64,000 nucleotides of DNA from assembly GCA_024529925.1 (NCBI GenBank), contig JAFEUB010000285.1, positions 496,001 to 560,000 on the forward strand, written 5' to 3'. This stretch comes from Ophthalmolycus amberensis. Lineage: Eukaryota; Chordata; Actinopteri; Perciformes; Zoarcidae. Shown here piece after piece: positions 1-11,873 of the stretch (the stretch's first letter is position 1; each line of letters opens with the position of its first letter). A program made the translations under genes and the position numbers. The notes under the pieces are model-generated. The model was not told the DNA's origin and ran no database searches. It worked only from the letters and a program-made list of their open reading frames with translations.

Positions 1-691
1 AAAGTGACAAAAATCACAACTTCGCGGGTTTACTGTAGCGCCCCCTAGTGGTCGAATGAAAAACAATTCTCAGGGTATGTTCCAGCATGCGATGTGCACA
101 TATGCTGCAAGTTTTGGAATTGTAGGACAAACGGTTGAGAAGTTATGTGTATTGATATTAGGCCACGCCCCTAAGAAGTTTATTGGTCCATATCTTGTAA
201 ACGCTAAGAGGTATCAAAAAGCTTTTAATAACTTTTGATGAGGTAGGTCCATTAATGATCCACAACAAATTTGGTAGTAATCGGACCCATCATCTAGGAG
301 GAGATAGCAAAAATGGGTTTTACACTAAATCCAAAATGGCGGAAAATCAAAGTAGGCGGAGCTTAGGGGTCTGAGAGGCTTTTATTTAGATCTAGCGGAT
401 TGGGACATGTGGGTCAAATTTCAAGTCAATCGGACATACTGGCCGAGGGGCGTCGCCGTGGCGATTTGTAGGGGGCGCTAGAGAGCCATTTTTTTACACA
501 GAAAGACGCATCCATTTCAAACTCTAAGTTCGCGCAGACCTGACAAGTCCCCCAAATCTGGTGAGTTTTGGAGTATGGCAAGTCCCCCCCAAGCAGTCCC
601 AAACGATAAAAATAAGAATCACGAAGAATAATAACCCTACCAATTTCAATAGGGCCTTCGCCAGGCCGACGTTGTCGACGGCTCGGGCCCT
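1..691 (+). repeat. Leading partial unit of ~2-kb tandem array
   Basis: This is the tail of a divergent array unit whose beginning lies left of the window. It is repeated at 8082-8772 with no difference found by eye. It contains a minus-strand CTCF-like motif (37-51), a plus-strand GGGGGCGCT block (469-480), and a GC-rich end at 650-691 that closes in GCTCGGGCCCT. Short open frames in both directions overlap the GC-rich end, are not conserved between unit types, and look like chance. It matches no family I can name with confidence. Confidence 0.85.
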
Positions 692-2745
692 AATTAAAGC
701 TGCGAGCAGCGATGGGCGGGCCCTCGCAATATGCGCGTCGGGGTGCCGGCGGGACTCCGGCCTGCGCGGCCGAGAACGTCCGCGACCGTCCGCGACCGTC
801 GGACGGCGCGAGGACTCTGGCTGGACGGCGCGAGGACTCTGGTTGATGCTGCCGTTCGGTTCTGTGACCGTCAGACACTGCATGCAGGTTCAGAGCATGG
901 CCCCAATATACTTTTATTTAAGTCCATATGTGATACATGTTCCTACCTAATTTCATACATCTAGGTGAAACGTACTGCGAGGGCTGCTTCGTTGAAATTT
1001 TGTAGGGGGCGCTATTGAGCCGATTTGCCACTCTGAACCAATGAAATCATATTCTATAACTACATTTCGGCCTTGTAATCTGCTTGCCAAGTATGCTTAT
1101 GTTTCGAGCATTTTTAGCCCCTCAAAACACCTTAATATTTCATGGTGAAGAATGCGTCGCCACGGCAACAGCTTTTCACGAAACAACAAGCTTTGAGTAA
1201 CTTTTCATCACAAAGGTCTTTAGACTGTAGCGACCAAATTTGAAGTTGATCTGATTAATTCCCTAGGAGGAGTTCGTTAAAGTGCATCGCCTGGAAATGA
1301 CAGAAACGACACTAGAAATTCATAAAAAATTCAAAATGGCTGACTTCCGGTTGGGTTTAGAGCATGGCGCCAAGAGACTTTTATTTACGTCCATATTTGA
1401 TACATGTTCCTACCAAATTCCATACATCTAGGTGAAACGTACTGCGAGGGCTGCTTCGTTGAAATTTTGTAGGGGGCGCTATTGAGCCGATTTGCCACTC
1501 TGAACCAATAAAATCATATTCTATAACTACATTTCGGGCTTGTAATCTGCTTGCCAAGTTTGCTTATGTTTCGAGCATTTGTAGCCTCTCAAAATGACCT
1601 TCGTTGTTAACGGCGAAGACTGCATCACCACGGCAACGGCGTTCGATGAAACATCAAAAGCTTCATGAGCTGGCATTATGAACTTCTTCTATTTGTGTGG
1701 AACAAATTTGATATTGATTTGATTTACCTACTAAGAGAAACAAGCCAAAGTATAAAGACTTTAACTTCCTGTTACCAGTAGGTGGCGCTATGACTATGAT
1801 TAAAAATTGGCCTGCGGATGTCTTCAGGCCTGGAGTCTAATCAAGCATGTGAAATCTGGTAAAGATCTGATGATGTGGAGTCGAGATACATCAGTTTATT
1901 CGTTCATGGCGAAGGATCGAAATTCGCCGAGCCGCCACGTCGCCGCCCTTCAGTAACGTCTTACAATCTTCACAATGAAGCATTATCAAGGTCTTAAGGC
2001 TTGTTTGACAACATTTGAGAGGGATCTGATTAATCTGTGAGGAGCAGGATGTCAAAGTACACAGCGTACAACTTCCGGTTGCCACTAGGTGGCGCTATCA
2101 CTATGATTCTAAATTATCATATAGATGTGTTCCGAGTCGGGATGTTATGACATATGAGAAATTTGGAGCGGATTAGACAATGTACGGCCGAGTTACAACA
2201 ACTTCCTGTTTCTCGGCGAATGGTGTTTTTTTGACGCCACGCCACGGCCACATAGTTCGATAACTTTTTGATCTTTGAGTAACTTTTCACTGCCAAGGTC
2301 TCAAGAGCAGACTAGCCGAATCTGAAGTCAATCGGGTCAAATCTCTGGGAGGAGTTCGTTAAAGTATGACGCCTTGAAACGGTCAAAAAACGTCATAAAA
2401 GTAAAAATGGCCGACTTCCTGTTTGGTTTAGAGAAAACTTCCATGAGGATTTTTTGTGCGTCTCATCACATTCCACATACCTACCAAATTTCATACAGCT
2501 GGGTGAAACCTGATGTTGGGGCTACTCAATAGGGGGCGCTAGCGAGCCAATATTTCATACTGCAGCTGGACACCCCAATCAGACTGCAATTTTCGCAAAT
2601 TCTGGCTTGCGTGCCAAATTTCACAAAATTCACAGTATCCCAAGCACCTCCTTTTTGCGACGAAACTGGTAAAATAAGAATAATAATAATAAACATTAGA
2701 AATACAATAGGTCCTCCGCCTCGACTACGTCGGTGCTCGGGCCCT
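692..2745 (+). repeat. Array unit U1 (2054 bp)
   Basis: The unit begins AATTAAAGCTGCGAGCAGCG and ends in GCTCGGGCCCT. Its GC-rich head (700-880) has small internal duplications that make it ~32 bp longer than U2. After the head come modules starting near 889 and 1358, which are two closely similar copies ~470 bp apart. More diverged modules follow, with GGCGCT blocks at 1003, 1470, 1775, 2082 and 2528. No long open frame is present. A simple AATAAT tract at ~2680-2700 precedes the terminal block, which resembles a retroposon-type 3' end. U1 is the same as U5 (8773-10826) as far as I could compare by eye. Confidence 0.9.
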
Positions 2746-4767
2746 AATTAAAGCTGCGAGCAGCGATGGGCGGGCCCTCGCAATATGCGCGTCGGGGTGC
2801 CGGCGGGACTCCGGCCTGCGCGGCCGAGAACGTCCGCGACCGTCGGACGGCGCGAGGATTCTGGTTGATGCTGCCGTTCGGTTCTGTGACCGTCAGACAC
2901 CGCATGCAGGTTTAGAGCATGGCCCCAATATACTTTTATTTAAGTCCACATGCGATACATGTTCCTACCAAATTTCATACATCTAGGTGAAACGTACTGC
3001 GAGGGCTGCTTCGTTGAAATTTTGTAGGGGGCGCTGTTGAGCCGATTTGCCACTCTGAACCAATAAAATCATATTATATAACTACATTTTGGGCTTTAAA
3101 TGTGTATGCCAAGTTTGCTTATGTTTTGAGCATTTTTAGCCCCTCAAAACACCTTAATATTTCATGGTGAAGAATGCGTCGGCACGGCAATAGCTTTTCA
3201 CGAAACAACAAGCTTTGCGTAACTTTTCATCACAAAGGTCTTTAGACTGTACCGACCAAATTTGAAGTTGATCTGATTAATTCACTAGGAGGAGTTCGTT
3301 AAAGTGCAGCACCTGGAAATGACAGAAACGACACTAGAAATTCATATAAAATTCAAAATGGCTGACTTCCGGTTGGGTTTAGAGCATGGCCCCAAGAGAC
3401 TTTTATTGAAGTCCATATGTGATACATGTTCCTACCACATTTCATACATCTAGGTCAAACGTACTGCCAGGGCTGCTTCGTCGAAATTTTGTAGGGGGCG
3501 CTATTGAGCCGATTTGCCACTCTGAACCAATAAAATCATATTCTATAACTACATTTCGGCCTTGTAATCTGCTTGCCAAGTTTGCTTATGTTTCGAGCAT
3601 TTTTAGCCTCTCAAAATGACCTTCGTTGTTAACGGCGGAGACTGCATCGCCACGGCAACGGCGTTGGACGAAACATCAAAAGCTTCATGATCTGGCATTA
3701 TGAACTTCTTGTATATGTGTGGAACAAATTTGATATTGATTTGATTTACCTACTAAGAGAAACAAGCCAAAGTATAAAGACTTTAACTTCCTGTTACCAG
3801 TAGGTGGCGCTATGACTATGATTCAAAATTGGCCTGCAGATGTCTTCCGGCCTGGAGTCTAATCAAGCATGTGAAATCTGGTAAAGATCTGATGATGTGG
3901 AGTCGAGATACATCAGTTTATTCGTTCATGGCGAAGGATCGAAATTCGCCGAGCCGCCACGTCGCCGCCCTTCAGTAACGTCTTACAATCTTCACAATGA
4001 AGCATTATCAAGGTCTTAAGGCTTGTTTGACAACATTTGAGAGGGATCTGATTAATCTGTGAGGAGCAGGATGTCAAAGTACACAGCGTACAACTTCCGG
4101 TTGCCACTAGGTGGCGCTATCACTATGATTCTAAATTATCATATAGATGTGTTCCGGGTCGGGATGTTATGACATATGAGAGATTTGGAGCAGATTCGAC
4201 AATGTACGGCCGAGTTACAACAACTTCCTGTTTCGCGGCGAATGGTGATTATTTGACGCCACGCCACGGCCACATAGTTCGATAACTTTTTGATCTTTGA
4301 GTACCTTTTCACTGCCAAGGTCTCAAGAGCAGACGAGCTGAATCTGAAGTCAATCGGGTCAAATCTCTGGGAGGAGTTCGTCAAAGTATGACGCCTTGAA
4401 ACGGTCAAAAAACGTCATAAAAGTAAAAATGGCCGACTTCCTGTTTGGTTCAGAGAAAACTTCCAAGAGGATTTTTTGTGCGTCTCATCACGTTCCACAT
4501 ACCTACCAAATTTCATACAGCTGGGTGAAACCTGATATTGGGGCTACTCAATAGGGGGCGCTAGCGAGCCAATATTTCATACCGCAGCTTGACACCCCAA
4601 TCAGACTGCAATTTTCGCAAATTCTGGCTTGCGTGCCAAATTTCACAAAATTCACAGTATCCCAAGCACCTCCTTTTTGCGACGAAACTGGTAAAATAAG
4701 AATAATAATAATAAACATTAGAAATACAATAGGTCCTCCGCCTCGACTACGTCGGTGCTCGGGCCCT
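2746..4767 (+). repeat. Array unit U2 (2022 bp)
   Basis: This unit has the same order of head, modules and tail as U1, with scattered substitutions and a shorter head. GGCGCT blocks lie at 3024, 3492, 3797, 4104 and 4551. The 464-bp internal duplication (2915-3378 against 3379 onward) is easiest to see here because both copies start TTTAGAGCATGGCCCCAA. Confidence 0.9.
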
Positions 4768-6728
4768 AATTAAAGCTGCGAGCAGCGATGGGCGGGCCCT
4801 CGCAATATGCGCGTCGGGGTGCCGGCGGGACTCCGGCCTGCGCGGCCGAGACCGTCCGCGACCGTCGGACGGCGCGAGGACTCTGGTTGATGCTGCCATT
4901 CGGTTCTGCGACCGTCAGACACTGCATGCAGGTTTAGAGCATGGCCCCAATATACTTTTATTTAAGTCCACATGTGATACATGTTCCTACCAAATTTCAT
5001 ACATCTAGGTGAAACGTACTGCGAGGGCTGCTTCGTCGAAATTTTGTAGGGGGCGCTATTGAGCCGATTTGCCACTCTGAACCAATAAAATCATATTCTA
5101 TAACTACATTTCGGGCTTGTAATCTGCTTGCCAAGTATGCTTATGTTTTGAGCATGTTTAGCCCCTCAAAACACCTTAATATTTCACGGTGAAGAATGCG
5201 TCGCCACGGCAACAGCTTTTCACGAAACAACAAGCTTAGAGTAACTTTTCATCACAAAGGTCTTTAGACTGTACCGACCAAATTTGAAGTTCATCTGATT
5301 AATTCCCTAGGAGGAGTTCGTCAAAGTGCAGCGCCTGGAAATGACAGAAACGACACTAGAAATTCATAAGAAATTCAAAATGGCTGACTTCCGGTTGGGT
5401 TTAGAGCATGGCCCCAAGAGACTTTTATTGAAGTCCATATGTGATACATGTTCCTACCACATTTCATACATCTAGGTCAAACGTACTGCGAGGGCTGCTT
5501 CGTCGAAATTGTGTAGGGGGCGCTATTGAGCCGATTTGCCACTCTGAACCAATAAAATCATATTCTATAACTACATTTCGGCCTTGTAATCTACTTGCCA
5601 AGTTTGCTTATGTTTCGAGCATTTTTAGCCTCTCAAAATGACCTTCGTTGTTAACGGCGGAGACTGCATCGCCACGGCAACGGCGTTCGACGAAACATCA
5701 AAAGCTTCATGATCTGGCATTATGAACTTCTTGTATATGTGTGGAACAAATTTGATATTGATTTGATTTACCTACTAAGAGAAACAAGCCAAAGTATAAA
5801 GACTTTAACTTCCTGTTACCAGTAGGTGGCGCTATGACTATGATTCAAAATTGGCCTGCGGATGTCTTCCGGCCTGGAGTCTAATCAAGCATGTGAAATC
5901 TGGTAAAGATCTGATGATGTGGAGTCGAGATACATCAGTTTATTCGTTCATGGCGAAGGATCGAAATTCGCCGAGCCGCCACGTCGCCGCCCTTCAGTAA
6001 CGTCTTACAATCTTCACAATGAAGCATTATCAAGGTCTTAAGGCTTGTTTGACAACATTTGAGAGGGATCTGATTAATCTGTGAGGAGCAGGATGTCAAA
6101 GTACACAGCGTACAACTTCCGGTTGCCACTAGGTGGCGCTATCACTATGATTGTAAATTATCATATAGATGTGTTCCGGGTCGGGATGTTATGACATATG
6201 AGAGATTTGGAGCAGATTCGACAATGTACGGCCGAGTTACAACAACTTCCTGTTTCGCGGCGAATGGTGATTATTTGACGCCACGCCACGGCCACATAGT
6301 TCGATAACTTTTTGATCTTTGAGTACCTTTTCACTGCCAAGGTCTCAAGAGCATACTGACCAAATCTGAAGTCATTCGGGTCAAATCTCTGGGAGGAGTT
6401 CGTTAAAGTATGAGGCCTTGAAACGGTCAAAAAACGTCATAAACGTATAAATGGCCGACTTCCTGTTTGGTTTAGAGAAAACTTCCAAGAGGATGTTTTG
6501 TGCGTCTCATCACGTTCCACATACCCACCAAATTTCATACAGCTGGGTGAAACCTGATGTTGGGGCTACTCAATAGGGGGCGCTAGCGAGCCAATATTTC
6601 ATACCGCAGCTGGACACCCCAATCAGACTGCAATTTTCGCAAATTCTGGCTTGCGTGCCAAATTTCACAACATTCCCAATATCCCAAGCACCTCCTTTTT
6701 GCCATGAAACTTGTAAAATAATAATAAT
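4768..6728 (+). repeat. Array unit U3 (1961 bp), 3' shortened
   Basis: U3 follows U2 closely but lacks the ~60-bp terminal block (AACATTAGAAATACAATAGG through GCTCGGGCCCT). After its AATAATAAT tract the next unit starts directly at 6729. GGCGCT blocks lie at 5046, 5514, 5819, 6126 and 6574. The missing terminal block suggests that units can end at the simple-repeat tract. Confidence 0.88.
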
Positions 6729-8772
6729 AATTAAAGCTGCGAGCAGCGATGAACGGGCCCTCGCTACGCGCGCGTCGGCGTGCCGGCGGGACTCTGGCCT
6801 GCGCGTCCGCGAGCGAGACGTGTTTAATCCCGCGTGGACCGCCTGGTGCCGGAATTGACGCTTTGCAAACAGTCCGACGCTTCCTGCGTCCTCTGCCTGG
6901 CGCTACAGAACGCGTGCGTCGTGTTGCTCTGTGTCAAGCGTGAACCGCGTAGTGTAAATGGGATGCAGTTTGTCAGAAAACGCAGATTTCCTTTCGCCAG
7001 CAGGTGGCGCTGTGAGTACTAGTGAAAATAAGCTTGTAGACATCCTCGGGCCGTGAGTGTTATCAAGCATGAGAAGTTTGGGACCGTTTGGAAGAAGTGC
7101 AGCTGAGTTACATCAGCTTTTTTCACGAGGAATCACATAAAGTAATCGGCCGCTACGGCTAAACGATTCCGTCAAAGGTAAAGCTTTTAATAACTTTTAA
7201 TCACAACGGTCTTGACATGGTGCTAGCAAATTTTAAAGTGGATCTGATGAAGTCCCTAGGAGGAGTTCGTTAAAGTATAGCGACTAGAAATAGGCCGAAA
7301 TCGATGGAAAAATGACACGTGAATCAAAATTCCCGACTTCCGGTCGGGTTTAGAGCATGGTCCCAAGAGACTTATATTTAAGTCTCCATAGAATACATCT
7401 GCCTACTAACTTTCATACATGTAGCTCAAACGTAGCGCCGGGGCTGCTCTTTCGAAATATTGTAGGGGGCGCTATAGAGGCAATTTAAAACGGACAAGCC
7501 AAAAAAACATATACACTATGTCTTCCTGTGACCTACGACACATGTACAAAGTTCCATGAGTTTTTGAGCATCCCAACACACTCAACCATCAGCTTCCTGT
7601 GTCATGGCGAACGATGCGTCGCCACGGCAACACCGTTCAACGAAAGCGCACAATATTCATGATCATGCATCATCAATGTCTTAAGGCTATCCTTACCAAA
7701 TTTGAGACTCATCAGGTCATCAGGCTAGGAGGAATTAAGAAAGGTATAAAATATGACATTTCCTTTAGCCAGTAGGTGGCGCTATGAGTTATTGAATTTT
7801 TTTCAATTGAAATATGTTCAAGCTGGAATGATTATCATGCATAAGAAATTTTGTGCGGATTGCATAATGTACCTTGGAGTTATAACAACTTATACGAATT
7901 TGTTTTTTCAAAAACAGTGAGGCAAAATGGCCGCCACGCCACGTCAAGGTTCTTCGATGAAAGCGCGAGATTTTCATAACTCATAATCACAAAGGTCTTA
8001 AGAGCATCCTGACCAAAGGACAAATTGATCGCATAAAATCTGTAGGAGGAAATCGTCTTTGTACGAAGGCTGAAAATGCAAAAAGTGACAAAAATCACAA
8101 CTTCGCGGGTTTACTGTAGCGCCCCCTAGTGGTCGAATGAAAAACAATTCTCAGGGTATGTTCCAGCATGCGATGTGCACATATGCTGCAAGTTTTGGAA
8201 TTGTAGGACAAACGGTTGAGAAGTTATGTGTATTGATATTAGGCCACGCCCCTAAGAAGTTTATTGGTCCATATCTTGTAAACGCTAAGAGGTATCAAAA
8301 AGCTTTTAATAACTTTTGATGAGGTAGGTCCATTAATGATCCACAACAAATTTGGTAGTAATCGGACCCATCATCTAGGAGGAGATAGCAAAAATGGGTT
8401 TTACACTAAATCCAAAATGGCGGAAAATCAAAGTAGGCGGAGCTTAGGGGTCTGAGAGGCTTTTATTTAGATCTAGCGGATTGGGACATGTGGGTCAAAT
8501 TTCAAGTCAATCGGACATACTGGCCGAGGGGCGTCGCCGTGGCGATTTGTAGGGGGCGCTAGAGAGCCATTTTTTTACACAGAAAGACGCATCCATTTCA
8601 AACTCTAAGTTCGCGCAGACCTGACAAGTCCCCCAAATCTGGTGAGTTTTGGAGTATGGCAAGTCCCCCCCAAGCAGTCCCAAACGATAAAAATAAGAAT
8701 CACGAAGAATAATAACCCTACCAATTTCAATAGGGCCTTCGCCAGGCCGACGTTGTCGACGGCTCGGGCCCT
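6729..8772 (+). repeat. Array unit U4 (2044 bp), divergent type
   Basis: U4 shares the start motif and module grammar with the other units but differs through most of its length. Its head reads GATGAACGGGCCCTCGC. Blocks lie at 6997, 7463 and 7769 on the plus strand, at 8118 on the minus strand, and at 8550. The last 691 bp are the same as 1-691. The terminal block is a different version (CTTCGCCAGGCCGACGTTG). U4 therefore represents an older branch of the same family placed among younger units. Confidence 0.85.
6997..7012 (+). promoter_or_regulatory. Best CTCF-consensus match in the array
   Basis: CCAGCAGGTGGCGCTG in unit U4 fits the CTCF core consensus at every position and is the closest of all to the classic strong site. 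It lies in the divergent, older unit type, so the match is not simply a product of the recently duplicated U1/U5 pair. Confidence 0.6.
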
Positions 8773-10826
8773 AATTAAAGCTGCGAGCAGCGATGGGCGG
8801 GCCCTCGCAATATGCGCGTCGGGGTGCCGGCGGGACTCCGGCCTGCGCGGCCGAGAACGTCCGCGACCGTCCGCGACCGTCGGACGGCGCGAGGACTCTG
8901 GCTGGACGGCGCGAGGACTCTGGTTGATGCTGCCGTTCGGTTCTGTGACCGTCAGACACTGCATGCAGGTTCAGAGCATGGCCCCAATATACTTTTATTT
9001 AAGTCCATATGTGATACATGTTCCTACCTAATTTCATACATCTAGGTGAAACGTACTGCGAGGGCTGCTTCGTTGAAATTTTGTAGGGGGCGCTATTGAG
9101 CCGATTTGCCACTCTGAACCAATGAAATCATATTCTATAACTACATTTCGGCCTTGTAATCTGCTTGCCAAGTATGCTTATGTTTCGAGCATTTTTAGCC
9201 CCTCAAAACACCTTAATATTTCATGGTGAAGAATGCGTCGCCACGGCAACAGCTTTTCACGAAACAACAAGCTTTGAGTAACTTTTCATCACAAAGGTCT
9301 TTAGACTGTAGCGACCAAATTTGAAGTTGATCTGATTAATTCCCTAGGAGGAGTTCGTTAAAGTGCATCGCCTGGAAATGACAGAAACGACACTAGAAAT
9401 TCATAAAAAATTCAAAATGGCTGACTTCCGGTTGGGTTTAGAGCATGGCGCCAAGAGACTTTTATTTACGTCCATATTTGATACATGTTCCTACCAAATT
9501 CCATACATCTAGGTGAAACGTACTGCGAGGGCTGCTTCGTTGAAATTTTGTAGGGGGCGCTATTGAGCCGATTTGCCACTCTGAACCAATAAAATCATAT
9601 TCTATAACTACATTTCGGGCTTGTAATCTGCTTGCCAAGTTTGCTTATGTTTCGAGCATTTGTAGCCTCTCAAAATGACCTTCGTTGTTAACGGCGAAGA
9701 CTGCATCACCACGGCAACGGCGTTCGATGAAACATCAAAAGCTTCATGAGCTGGCATTATGAACTTCTTCTATTTGTGTGGAACAAATTTGATATTGATT
9801 TGATTTACCTACTAAGAGAAACAAGCCAAAGTATAAAGACTTTAACTTCCTGTTACCAGTAGGTGGCGCTATGACTATGATTAAAAATTGGCCTGCGGAT
9901 GTCTTCAGGCCTGGAGTCTAATCAAGCATGTGAAATCTGGTAAAGATCTGATGATGTGGAGTCGAGATACATCAGTTTATTCGTTCATGGCGAAGGATCG
10001 AAATTCGCCGAGCCGCCACGTCGCCGCCCTTCAGTAACGTCTTACAATCTTCACAATGAAGCATTATCAAGGTCTTAAGGCTTGTTTGACAACATTTGAG
10101 AGGGATCTGATTAATCTGTGAGGAGCAGGATGTCAAAGTACACAGCGTACAACTTCCGGTTGCCACTAGGTGGCGCTATCACTATGATTCTAAATTATCA
10201 TATAGATGTGTTCCGAGTCGGGATGTTATGACATATGAGAAATTTGGAGCGGATTAGACAATGTACGGCCGAGTTACAACAACTTCCTGTTTCTCGGCGA
10301 ATGGTGTTTTTTTGACGCCACGCCACGGCCACATAGTTCGATAACTTTTTGATCTTTGAGTAACTTTTCACTGCCAAGGTCTCAAGAGCAGACTAGCCGA
10401 ATCTGAAGTCAATCGGGTCAAATCTCTGGGAGGAGTTCGTTAAAGTATGACGCCTTGAAACGGTCAAAAAACGTCATAAAAGTAAAAATGGCCGACTTCC
10501 TGTTTGGTTTAGAGAAAACTTCCATGAGGATTTTTTGTGCGTCTCATCACATTCCACATACCTACCAAATTTCATACAGCTGGGTGAAACCTGATGTTGG
10601 GGCTACTCAATAGGGGGCGCTAGCGAGCCAATATTTCATACTGCAGCTGGACACCCCAATCAGACTGCAATTTTCGCAAATTCTGGCTTGCGTGCCAAAT
10701 TTCACAAAATTCACAGTATCCCAAGCACCTCCTTTTTGCGACGAAACTGGTAAAATAAGAATAATAATAATAAACATTAGAAATACAATAGGTCCTCCGC
10801 CTCGACTACGTCGGTGCTCGGGCCCT
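8773..10826 (+). repeat. Array unit U5 (2054 bp), copy of U1
   Basis: U5 is aligned to U1 at a fixed offset of 8081 bp. Every line I compared was the same, including the U1-specific head duplications. Identity ends at 10829, where U1 continues into U2 but U5 continues into an AATAATAATAAA tract and the minisatellite. Blocks lie at 9084, 9551, 9856, 10163 and 10609. Confidence 0.9.
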
Positions 10827-11024
10827 AATAATAATAAACATTAGAAATACAATAGGTCCTCCGCTTCCGACTACGTCGGTGCTCGGGCCCTAATAATAAA
10901 CATTAGAAATACAATAGGTCCTCCGCTTCCGACTACGTCGGTGCTCGGGCCCTAATAATAATAATCATTAGAAATACAATAGGTCCTCCGCTTCCGACTA
11001 CGTCGGTGCTCGGGCCCTAATAAC
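10762..11024 (+). repeat. Terminal ~64-bp minisatellite, four copies
   Basis: The element's end block is iterated. Copies start AAACATTAG at 10772, 10836 and 10898, and AATCATTAG at 10963, giving periods of 64, 62 and 65 bp. Each copy ends GCTCGGGCCCTAATAA. Copies 2-4 contain CCGAC-TAC-GTCGG, which can form a 5-bp hairpin; copy 1 has the C-deleted form seen in the 2-kb units. The array stops where L2-derived sequence begins at about 11,030. Confidence 0.9.
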
Positions 11025-11034
11025 TGACAGTGAT

Positions 11035-11873
11035 TTAGGTCAGAAAGGCTTTCCTGAATAAAAAGGTTTTTAGGCCAGTCTTAAAAGAGACCAGTGTCTG
11101 TGTTGCCCTTAGGTGGTCAGGGAGACTGTTCCATAGGCGTGGAGCTGCCGAGCCAAAGGCCCGGTCGCCCATGGTGCGGAGCTTGGTGCTGGGGACCCGG
11201 AGGAGCGAGCTGTTTGATGATCTGAGGGTGCGGGTGGAGATTTGGGGAGTGATGAGGTCTTGTAGGTAGGGAGGTGCATGTCCATTGATGCATTTATGTG
11301 TGAGTAGTAGGACTTTGTAGTCAATCCGGAATGAGACAGGGAGCCAGTGTAGGGAGTGCAGAATGGGTGTTATGTGCTCATACTTCCGGACTCTCATCAG
11401 GATCCTGGCAGCGCTGTTTTGGATGTATTGCAGCTTCTGGATGTTTTTGGCAGTGATCCCAGTGAATAGTGCGTTGCAGTAGTCCAGTCTTGAGGATATA
11501 AAGGCGTGGACGAGCTTCTCTGCATCTGACAGGGTTAAAGTGGGGCGGAGTTTGGAGATGTTTTTGAGATGATAAAACGAGGTTTTGCACAGGTGTTTTA
11601 TATGGTCATTAAAGGACAGGTGTGAGTCAAACCTAACTCCCAGATTAGTGACTGTGGAGGCGAGGGGGATGACCTGACCGTCGAAGGTGAGATGAGTTAT
11701 GGAGGATGACTGAACCTGGTGTGGAGTGCCAACAAGGAGGGCTTTGGTTTTGCTACTGTTTAACTGGAGAAAGTTGTTGCTCATCCACGCCTTTATCTCC
11801 CCAAGACAGGAGGTGAGACATGACATGGCTGCAGAGGGGCTTGGGGCAGTTTTGATGTAGAGCTGTGTATCAT

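Larger units (their letters stand above)
37..10620. promoter_or_regulatory. Array of 27 CTCF-like GGCGCT motifs
   Basis: I counted 27 AGG(G/T)GGCGCT blocks in 10.6 kb. Matches to every position of CCASYAGRKGGCRS begin at 1775, 2082, 3797, 4104, 5819, 6126, 6997, 7769, 9856 and 10163 on the plus strand, and lie at 37-51 and ~8118-8132 on the minus strand. The other 15 share the G-rich core but lack the CCA. The consensus is established for vertebrate CTCF; actual binding here is inference. Most motifs point right, towards the visible ctnnd2 exons. Confidence 0.6.

Noticed and set aside
524..950. Overlapping open frames of 119 and 129 codons on opposite strands in the array head, repeated at 8605-9031
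   Set aside because: They arise from a GC-rich, stop-poor stretch. The frames are not kept in units U2-U4, and the composition (Arg/Pro/Ser) is typical of antisense GC-rich DNA.
1868..1930. CTGATGA followed later by GAA(A), hinting at a hammerhead ribozyme in the array
   Set aside because: The stem expected between CTGATGA and GAAA does not form at the right place, and no third stem was found.
11109..11590. Additional minus-strand open frames inside the L2 region
   Set aside because: They are out-of-frame shadows of the reverse transcriptase frame.
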